From Axinella damicornis (Eukaryota > Porifera > Demospongiae > Axinellida > Axinellidae): a stretch of DNA of 64,000 bases. A model generated the notes under the pieces. The model was not told where the DNA came from, ran no database searches, and saw only the letters and a program-made list of their open reading frames with translations. The stretch spans positions 4,482,626 through 4,546,625 of the forward strand of contig OZ007511.1 of NCBI GenBank assembly GCA_963931865.1, given 5' to 3'. Each line of letters starts with the position of its first letter. The first letter of the stretch is position 1. Both the position numbers and the translations under genes were made by a program. Below are positions 55,701-64,000 of the stretch, one piece after another.

Positions 55701-56399
55701 TTGTAGTGTTCTCTAATTAGGGATGGGATGGGACTGAGGTTGGTTAATATTTTTCAATTTAGGCTACACATGAGATCTAGATACTGGCTAGCTCTCTCAG
55801 ATGGTCACAGATGACACGGAAACCAGAAAGCAGTGGCAGTGCAATAGAAAGCACAAAGATGCTATGAGAGCCCATCCAGACAACTGAAACACAAAGGTGA
55901 AAAACATGTTCTTGCGCTTTGCACGGACTTGATCGTTGCTAACGCACCTTGCCCTACTTGGCTCCACCAACTAAAACTGCCTCTCTGAATCTGACTGTGG
56001 ATCAAAATTAGCTTATGTACCGCTCTGCAACATTTGTCATTAGGCTTTGCAATATTTATGCGTACCTCTCTTGTCTCAGGATTCTCCTTTGGTGGGCTGC
56101 TGGCATGCCTGCTGGCAGCCAAGATATGGAAGCTTGGTGGTGTAGACATGGACGTTCTCAAGAACAATCTGATTTGCATCACCTTTGGCCAGCCACAACT
56201 CTCCATTAGGTCTATCCAAGAGGTTGTAGCCAGATTTCCCGACTTTGCTTCCAACATCCATGCCGTCTACTTGGAAGAGGACATGGTGCCTCGCATACTG
56301 AAGTTCCTTAACAAGTCGTGTGAGCAGCAGTGCACAGATGCAGTGGTCCACCTGACACTGCTGGCTACATCTGGGAGGGGGTCACTTGTACACCATGAA
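52718..56399 (+). CDS. CARD-like domain + class 3 lipase-like hydrolase (gene B, 3' end not found)
   Basis: Exons 52718-53015, 53181-53213, 54052-54642, 55246-55326 and 56080-56399 join in phase into 441 codons. Residues about 10-100 form a CARD-like domain (KNFTALRKSVVNENILDKLF, VIDQNTYDAA, FFTEFCGLL). A helical linker, then KFLIARQGTTIYVSFQ, leads into the lipase core: SIILTGFSFGGLLACLLA with the nucleophile Ser, ICITFGQPQLS, and AVYLEEDMVPRI with a candidate catalytic Asp. Exon structure mirrors gene A (591 versus 615, 81 versus 81, 320 versus 299 nt). The ATG at 52718 begins MAEKPVSQV; upstream in-frame ATGs exist. After the donor at 56400 no equivalent of gene A's last three exons is seen. 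The tandem array starts soon after, so gene B may be truncated or continue past the window. Confidence 0.82.
54727..54890. mobile_element. TAGCCTCG-family foldback in gene B intron
   Basis: A hairpin of cccacacccatggccagctt .. agctgggcatgggactggga. The centre (catttcctcatgtgaggaaatg) matches the inner arms of the 25689-26087 element. Ends are eroded (gaatgaggata). Confidence 0.75.
55125..55201. mobile_element. Short TAGCCTCG-family foldback in gene B intron
   Basis: Runs cctcgttcccatggcctttt .. ggagcctgggaatgaggtta, about 75 bp. A right-end fragment of the same family is at 55545-55561. Confidence 0.65.
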
Positions 56400-56569
56400 G
56401 TGAGTATATACATACAATTCTTAATGCATAGAGTTCGGTGGTTAACCCCAACAAATTCACTACTGTAGCATGTAAACCCGGGGAAGGCCTGGGAGAAGGG
56501 TACCTATGGAACAGCCATCTTGGTATAATCCCACAGTCTTTGAGCAAGAATATTGGTTGTGTAGTACGA

Positions 56570-59500
56570 GGTGACGTACACACCTGTATAGTTACACTCC
56601 TGGTATAGGAAAAATTGTGCCGCGTAATGTTACACTCCTGGTATAGGAAAAATTGTGCCGCGTAATATAATATAATTAATGTAAATAACTCGTTCGAGTG
56701 ATAGGAATGGCGTACGAAGATTCTGACTACACCTTCATGATCGCTATCATGCACTGTCCCAACCGTACAATTTTGGTGCTAAAACTCACCTTGGTCGTGG
56801 AGATACAAGCGATTTTGTTGTGCCGTCGGCCGCAATTGCTCGATCGCTCTCTTCGACGTTGGTTGCCAGTACAGTCTTACGAAGGCCCCACAAAGATTCT
56901 GACCACACGGCCGTGATCGCTGTCGTTCACTGACGCTTACATGCCGAAACCCACCGTGCTGGCTAAGTTGTGAGTGCTGTAATAATGTCTTGTCTTCCTT
57001 TTGGTCGCCATTACTCGCGATCGACTGAGCGGGGTTGCCACGTGGCATGTGTGTTAATTGGAACGAATTGCAATACTTATCTTGCGCTATGCGATACGGC
57101 AGGTTGCAGCGCGGCTACTTTATGAATGGTACTTGAGAGCACTCTAAATCATTTCTGATCTTCCCTGTATATAGCTATCATGGTACTCATCTGATGTGTG
57201 ATAATTGGAACGAACTGTCACACTTAGCTTGTGCTACCATTTAACCGCGGCTACCAGGAGTGCGGTTGCCCCTCGTTACACTCCTGGTAGGGGAAAAATT
57301 GTGCCGCGTAATATAATTACACTCCTGGTAGGGGAAAAATTGTGCCGCGTAATCTAACTAATCTTTACACTCCTGGTATAGGAAATAAAGTGCCGCGTAA
57401 TGTAATTAATGTAAATAATCAAACCTCATAGCTCGCAGGAAAGGTCTACAGAGATTCTGACTACACCGTCGTGATGGCTATCATGCAGTTAGACAAACGT
57501 ATAATACGTATAATAATTGTGCTGAAACTCACCTTGGTGGTGGAGATACAAGCGCTTATGTCTCGCCGTGGCCGCCATTGCTCGAGCGCTCTCTCCGACT
57601 TCCGGTGGCAGTACCGTTCTTAGCAAAGGCACACGAAGATTCTGACCACATGGCCGTGATCGCTGTCGTTCACTGACGCTTACATGCCAAAACTCACCGT
57701 GCTGGCAAAGTTGTAAGTGCTGTAATAACTTCGTGTCTTCCCTTTGGCCGCCATTGCTTGCGACATCGACAGAGCATGGTTGCCACGTGCCATGTGCGTT
57801 ATTTGGAACTAACTGCGATACTTAGCTTTCGCTACGGCGAGTCGCAGCCGGCGTTGCAACGGCTACCTGGAGTGCGGTTGCCCCTCGTTACACTCCTGGT
57901 AGGGGAAAAATTGTGCCGCGTAAATAAATAATTAATCCAATATAATATATATAATGTTTGAGTACTTAGGCTTGGCCTACAGAAATTCTGACTATACCGC
58001 CGTGATCGCTATCATGCCCTGACCTGAATGTAAAAAGTTGGTGTTGAAACTCACCTTGGTAGTGGAGATATGAGCGCTTTTGTCTCGCCGTGGCTGCCAT
58101 TGCTCGAGCGCTCTCTTCGACTTCCGGTGGCAGTACCGTTCTTAGGAAAGGCACACGAAGATTCTGACCACAAGGCCGTGATCGCTGTCGTTCACTGACG
58201 CTTACATGCCAAAACTCACCGTGCTGGCGAAGTTGTGAGTGCTGTAACAGTTCTCCTTGGGCCACCATTGCTGACTCAGCTCAATCGATCGACGTTGACG
58301 TCGCGTGGCATGTGCGTTAATTGGAATGAGTTGCAATACCTAGCTTGCGCTACCGTCGAGTCGCAACCGGTTGCAACGCGGCTACCAGGAGTGCGGTTGC
58401 CCCTCGAACTAATCTAAATAATTAAATAATCTAACCTCACAGCACGCAGGAAAGGTCTACAGAAATTCTGACTACACCGTCGTGATAGCTATCATGCAGT
58501 GACACGACCGTACAATAATTGTGCTGAAACTCACCTTGGTGGTGGAGATACAAGCGCTTTTGTCGTGCCGTCGGCCGCCATTGCTCGATCGTTCTCTTCG
58601 ACGTTGGTGGCCAGTACAGTCATACGAAGGGCCCACGAAGATTCTGACCACACAGCCGTAATCGCTGTTGTTTACTGACGCTTACATACCAAAACTCACC
58701 GTGCTGGCAAGGTTGTAAGTGCTGTTATATTTCGTGTCTTCCCTTTGGTCGCCATTGCTAGCGTTCGTGGTTGCCACGTGGCAATAGCTTGTGCGTTAAT
58801 TGGAACTAACTGTGATAAGCGCTACGGCGAGTCGCAGCCGGCGTTGCAACGGCTACCAGGAGTGCGGTTGCCCCTCGTTACACTCCTGGTAGGGGAAAAA
58901 TTGTGCCGCGTAAATTACACTCCTGGTATAGAGAATAAAATGCCCCAAAAATAAAAACCTCCTGGGCTCAGTGGAGGACATGGAGAGATTCTGACTACAC
59001 CATCATCGTTCTAATTTTTGACTGACCCAAGCATACAATATTTATGCTGAAACTCACCTTTGTGGTGGAGTTATGACCCTAACCCTAATCTTAACCCTAA
59101 ATTTTGGCCTCCTTGTGTGGGTGGATTTTTTTTTTTCGTTCCGGATCCGCTGGGAATGAGACAGCCACGTGTGCACTATTAAATTGAGACGATCCAGCCT
59201 ATGCCCGACCGGCAACCTTGGAGCTGTAAGTACGAGCTGGTGGATGCAATCAGAGTCTACTCGGGGTGAGAGTAATACCAGAGTACCATTCTGAACGGTG
59301 AGCTTGCCCTGCCGGCGAGATGCACCTGGTCCAATCACCAGTACTAGTAGTGCGGTGGCTATTTACGAATGCCCTAGCTACAACGGTTCTGACTAAACAG
59401 GCCCGTAGGGAGGAGGGGTTCGAACGAACTGATGATTATGTGCTGGAACTCACCTTGGTGGTGGAGATATGAGCGCTTTTGTCTCGCCGTTAGTCGCCAT

Positions 59501-62500
59501 TGCTCGAGCGCTCTGTTCGACTTCCGGTGGCAGTACCATTCTTGGGAAAGGCACACGAAGATTCTGACCACACGGCCGTGATCACTGATCGTTCACTGAC
59601 GCTTACATGCCGAAACTCACCGTGCTGTCTAAGTTGTGAGTGCTGTATTGGTTGCCATTGCTCGCGATCGACTGAGCGTGGTTGCCACGTGGCATGTGCG
59701 TTAATTGGAACGTATTGCGATTGCGCGACGGCAAGTCGCAACCGGGGTTGCAACACGGCTGCTTTATGAATGTGTACTTGAGAGCACTCTAAATCTTCAT
59801 TATATAGCGCTATACATGTAGCTATCATGGTACTCACTGATGTGTGATAATTGGAACGAACTGTCACAATTAGCTTGTGCTACCGTTTAACTGTGGCTAT
59901 ACCAGGAGTGCGGTTGCCCCTCGTAATCAAATCTAAATAATCTAAATAATTAAATAATCAAACCTCACAGCATGCAGGAAAGGTCTACAGAGATTCTGAC
60001 TACACCGTCGTGATCGCTATCATGTAGTGACACTACCACACAATAATTGTGGCGAAATTCACCTTGGTGATGGAGATACAAGCGCTTTTGTCGTGCCGTC
60101 GGCCGCCATTGCTGATCGCTCTCTTCGACGTTGGTTGCCAGTACAGTCATACGAAAGGCCCACAAAGATTCTGACCACACAGCCGTAATCGCTGTTGTTC
60201 ACCGACGGTTACATACCAAAACTCACCGTGCTGGAAAGGTTGTAAGTGCTGTTATAATTTCGTGTCTTCCCTTTGGTCGCCATTGCTAGCGTTCGACTGA
60301 GCGTGGTTGCCACGTGGCATGTGCGTTAATTGGAACGAATTGCAATAATTAGCTTGCGCTACGGCGAGGCAACCGCGGAGTTTCAACGGCTACCAGGAGT
60401 GCGGTTGCCCCTCGTTACACTCCTGGTATAGGAAAAATTGTGCCGCGTAAATAATTTTACACTCCTGGTATAGAGAAAATTGTGCCGCGTAATGTAATGT
60501 AAATAATGTAATAAACGTTTGACTATTTCCGAATGGCCTACAAAGATTCTGACTACACCGTCGTGATCGCTATGATGCAGTGACACAAAATCAAAATAAT
60601 TGTGCTGAAACTCACCTTGGTGGTGGAGATACAAGCGCTTTTGTCTCGCCGTGGCCACCATTGCTCGAGCGCTCTCTCCGACTTCCGGTGGCAGTACCGT
60701 TCTTAGGAAAGGCACACGAAGAGTCTGACCACCTGGCCGTGATCGCTGTCGTTCACTGACGCTTACATGCCAAAACTCACCGTGCTGGCTAAGTTGTGAG
60801 TGCTGTAACAGTTTCCTGTTTTCTCCTTGGGCCGCCATTGCTGACTCAGCTCAATCGATCGACGTCGACGTCGACCGAGCACGGTCCTCACGTGGCATGT
60901 GCGTTAATTGGAATGAGTTGCAATGCCTAGCTTGCGCTACCGTCGAGTCACAACCGGTTGCAACGCGGCTACCAGGAGTGCGGTTGCCCCTCGAAATAAT
61001 CTAAATAATCTAAATAATTAAATAATCAAACCTCACAGCACGCAGGAAAGGTCTACAGAGATTCTGACTACACCATCGTGATCGCTATCATGCAGTGACA
61101 CAACCACACAATAATTGTGGCGAAACTCACCTTGGTGATGGAGATACAAGCGCTTTTGTCGTGCCGTCGGCCGCCATTGCTCGATCGTTCTCTTCGACGT
61201 TGGTTGCCAGTACAGTCATACGAAGGGCCCACAAAGATTCTGACCACACAGCCGTAATCGCTGTTGTTCACTGACGGTTACATACCGAAACTCACCGTGC
61301 TGGCAAGGTTGTACATGTGTAAGTGCTGTTATAATTTCGTGTCTTCCTTTTGGTCGCCATTGCTTGCTTTCGACTGAGCGTGGTTGCCACGTGGCATGTG
61401 CGTTAATTGGAACGAATTGCAATAATTAGGTTGCGCTACTGCGAGGCAACCGCGGAGTTGCAACGGCTACCAGGAGTGCGGTTGCCCCTCGTTACACTCC
61501 TGGTAGGGGAAAAATTGTGCCGCGTAATCTAACTAATCTAAATAATTAAATAATCAAACCTCACAGCACGCAGGAATGGTCTACAGAGATTCTGACTACA
61601 CCGTCGTGATCGCTATCATGCAGTGACACAACCGCACAATAATTGTGCTGAAACTCACCTTGGTGGTGGAGATACAAGCGCTTTTGTCGTGCCGTCGGCA
61701 GCCATTGCTCGATCGCTTTCTTCGACGTTGGTTGCCAGTACAGTCTTACGAAGGCCCCACAAAGATTCTGACCATACAGCCGTGATCACTGACGCTTACA
61801 TGCCAAAACTCACCGTGCTGGCTAAGTTGTGAGTGCTGTAATAACTTCGTGTCTTCCCTTTGGTCGCCATTGCTAGCGATCGACAGAGCGTGGTTGCCAC
61901 GTGGCATGTGCGTTAATTGGAACTAACTGCGATACTTAGCTTACGCTACGGCGAGTCGCAGCCGGCGTTAATTGCAACGGCTACCAGGAGTGCGGTTGCC
62001 CCTCGTTACACTCCTGGTATAGGAAAAATTGTGCCGCGTAAATAATCTAAATAATCTAAATAATCTAAATAATCTAAATAATTAAATAATCAAACCTCAC
62101 AGCACGCAGGAAAGGTCTACAGAGATTCTGACTACACCATCGTGATCGCTATCATGCAGTGACACAACCACACAATAATTGTGCCGAAACTCACCTTGGT
62201 GATGGAGATACAATCGGTTTTGTCGTGCCGTCGGCCGCCATTGCTCGATCGTTCTCTTCGATGTTGGTTGCCAGTACAGTCATACGAAGGGCCCACAAAG
62301 ATTCTGACCACACAGCCGTAATCGCTGTTGTTCACTGACGGTTACATACCGAAACTCACCGTGCTGGCAAGGTTGTAAGTGCTGTTATAATTTTGTGTCT
62401 TCCCTTTGGTCGCCATTGCTAGCGTTCGACTGAGCGTGGTTGCCATGTGGCATGTGCGTTAATTGGAACGAATTGCAATAATTAGGTTGCGCTACTGCGA

Positions 62501-64000
62501 GGCAACCGCGGAGTTGCAACGGCTACCAGGAGTGCGGTTGCCCCTCGTTACACTCCTGGTATAGGAAAAATTGTGCCGCGTAAATAATCTAAATAATCTA
62601 AATAATCTAAATAATCTAAATAATTAAATAATCAAACCTCACAGCACGCAGGAAAGGTCTAAAGAGATTCTGACTACACCATCGTGATCGCTATCATGCA
62701 GTGACACAACCACACAATAATTGTGGCGAAACTCACCTTGGTGATGGAGATACCATCGCTTTTGTCGTGCCGTCGGCCGCCATTGCTCGATCGTTCTCTT
62801 CGACGTTGGTTGCCAGTACAGTCATACGAAGGGCCCACAAAGATTTTGACCACACAGCCGTAATCGCTGTTGTTCACTGACGGTTACATACCGAAACTCA
62901 CCGTGCTGGCAAGGTTGTAAGTGCTGTTATAATTTCGTGTCTTCCCTTTGGTCGCCATTGCTAGCGTTCGACTGAGCGTGGTTGCCACGTGGCATGTGCG
63001 TTAATTGGAACGAATTGCAATAATTAGCTTGCGCTACTGCGAGGCAACCGCGGAGTTGCAACGGCTACCAGGAGTGCGGTTGCCCCTCGCTAATAATGCA
63101 AATATAAACAAATAAAAAACCTCCCAGCCTGCAGGAAAGGCCTACAAAGGTTCTGACTAAATCTTCATGATCACTATCGTGCAGTGACCCAACCATACAA
63201 TTTTGTGGCTGAAATTCATCTTGCTAGTTGAGTTGTGAGTGCTTTTGTCTTCCCTTCAGCCGCCATTGCTCGAGCGCTCGCTTCAACTTTCAAAGTTTCA
63301 TTGCCACGAAGACTATGACCACCCAGCGAGTTGCAACCGGTTGCATCGCGGCTACCAGGAGTGCGGTTGCCCCTCGCTAATAAAGCAAATATAAACAAAT
63401 AAAAAACCTCCCAGCCTGCAGGAAGGATCTACAAAGGTTCTGACTAAATCTTCATGATCACTATCGTGCAGTGACCCAACCGTACAATTTTGTGGCTGAA
63501 ATTCATCTTGGTAGTGGAGTTGTGAGTGCTTTTGTCTTCCCTTCAGCCGCCATTGCTCGAGCGCTCTCTTCAACTTTCAAAAAGTCTCATTGCCACAAAG
63601 ACTAGACCACCCAGCGAGTTGCAACCGGTTGCATCGCGGCTACCAGGAGTGCGGTTGCCCCTCGTTACACTCCTGGTATAGAGAAAATTGTGCCGCGTAA
63701 ATAATCTAAATAAATAATCAAACCTCACAGCACGCAGGAAAGGTCTACAGAGATTCTGACTACACCATCGTGATCGCTATCATGCAGTGACACAACCACA
63801 CAATAATTGTGGCGAAACTCACCTTGGTGATGGAGATACAAGCGCTTTTGTCGTGCCGTCGGCCGCCATTGCTCGACCGTTCTCTTCGACGTTGGTCATA
63901 CGAAGGGCCCACAAAGATTCTGACCACACAGCCGTAATCGCTGTTGTTCACTGACGGTTACATACCGAAACTCACCGTGCTGGCAAGGTTGTAAGTGCTG
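56570..64000. repeat. Tandem array of ~0.5-kb dimeric units, about 15 copies, continues past window
   Basis: Units recur with a period near 540 bp in the best-conserved part (anchors at about 61060, 61600, 62130, 62670). Left-hand units are more diverged and of variable length. Each unit contains ttacactcctggtataggaa, gattctgactacaccgtcgt, actcaccttggtggtggaga, gattctgaccacacagccgt, actcaccgtgctggc and ggctaccaggagtgcggttg in that order. Inverted TACCAGGAGTG and CACTCCTGGTA mark the unit edges. The two gattctgac-to-actcacc segments within each unit are related, so a unit is a dimer of a roughly 150-200-bp ancestor. Minus-strand frames (for example 57966-58268, LRTVLPPEVEESARAMAATA) stay open in several units. 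Function unknown. Confidence 0.93.
59080..59104. repeat. Short interstitial CCCTAA repeat
   Basis: accctaaccctaatcttaac plus cctaa: about four CCCTAA units, one altered, inside one diverged array unit. Too short to be a telomere. Confidence 0.7.

Noticed and set aside
59080..59104. Chromosome end
   Set aside because: Only about four CCCTAA units, inside an array that continues on both sides.

Overview
The window is eukaryotic and metazoan. Coding sequence is split into many short exons with GT..AG introns, separated by microsatellites, foldback DNA transposons and tandem repeats. The gene content fits an early-branching animal: a ciliary TBC1D32/broad-minded-like protein, CARD-type death-fold domains, a CXXC zinc finger, an OTU domain, hAT and foldback transposons. 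A sponge is my best guess, inferred from gene and repeat style; I cannot verify it. There are no bacterial operons, no complete rRNA or tRNA, and no CRISPR array.

Layout. 1-293: last exon of a protein kinase (+). 568-12768: a minus-strand gene whose 14 exons (12768 down to 3611) join in one frame into 621 codons resembling TBC1D32/BROMI. Its 3' part (568-1651) is less certain, and its introns hold many repeats. 14610-16234: a plus-strand gene or recent pseudogene with a zinc-binding/CaRF-like region, a CXXC finger and a truncated OTU domain. 17.4-34 kb: repeat-rich DNA with an inverted pair of GTPase pseudogene fragments, a duplicated piece of the TBC1D32-like 5' region, and several foldback elements. 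36673-40497: a minus-strand gene with a long helical region followed by a C-terminal P-loop GTPase domain. 44381-52611 (-) and 52718-56399 (+): two paralogous genes in divergent head-to-head arrangement, each joining an N-terminal CARD-like domain to a class-3-lipase-like alpha/beta hydrolase. 56570-64000: a tandem array of about 0.5-kb units that runs off the right edge.

The most interesting system is the CARD-lipase pair. The proposed start codons are about 106 bp apart, so the genes probably share a promoter. Both proteins keep the nucleophile elbow GFSFGG and an Asp-containing segment near the expected acid position. A GTPase with an unusual domain order lies next to the pair on the minus strand. 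By analogy with CARD adaptors that recruit effector enzymes, the pair could be a signal-activated lipase in innate immunity or cell death. That role is inference.

The repeats are also informative. One foldback family begins TAGCCTCG and ends CGAGGCTA with 9-bp target duplications. Three hAT-type elements have exact 8-bp duplications. One TA-inserting element has its related empty site about 1.3 kb away in the same intron region.
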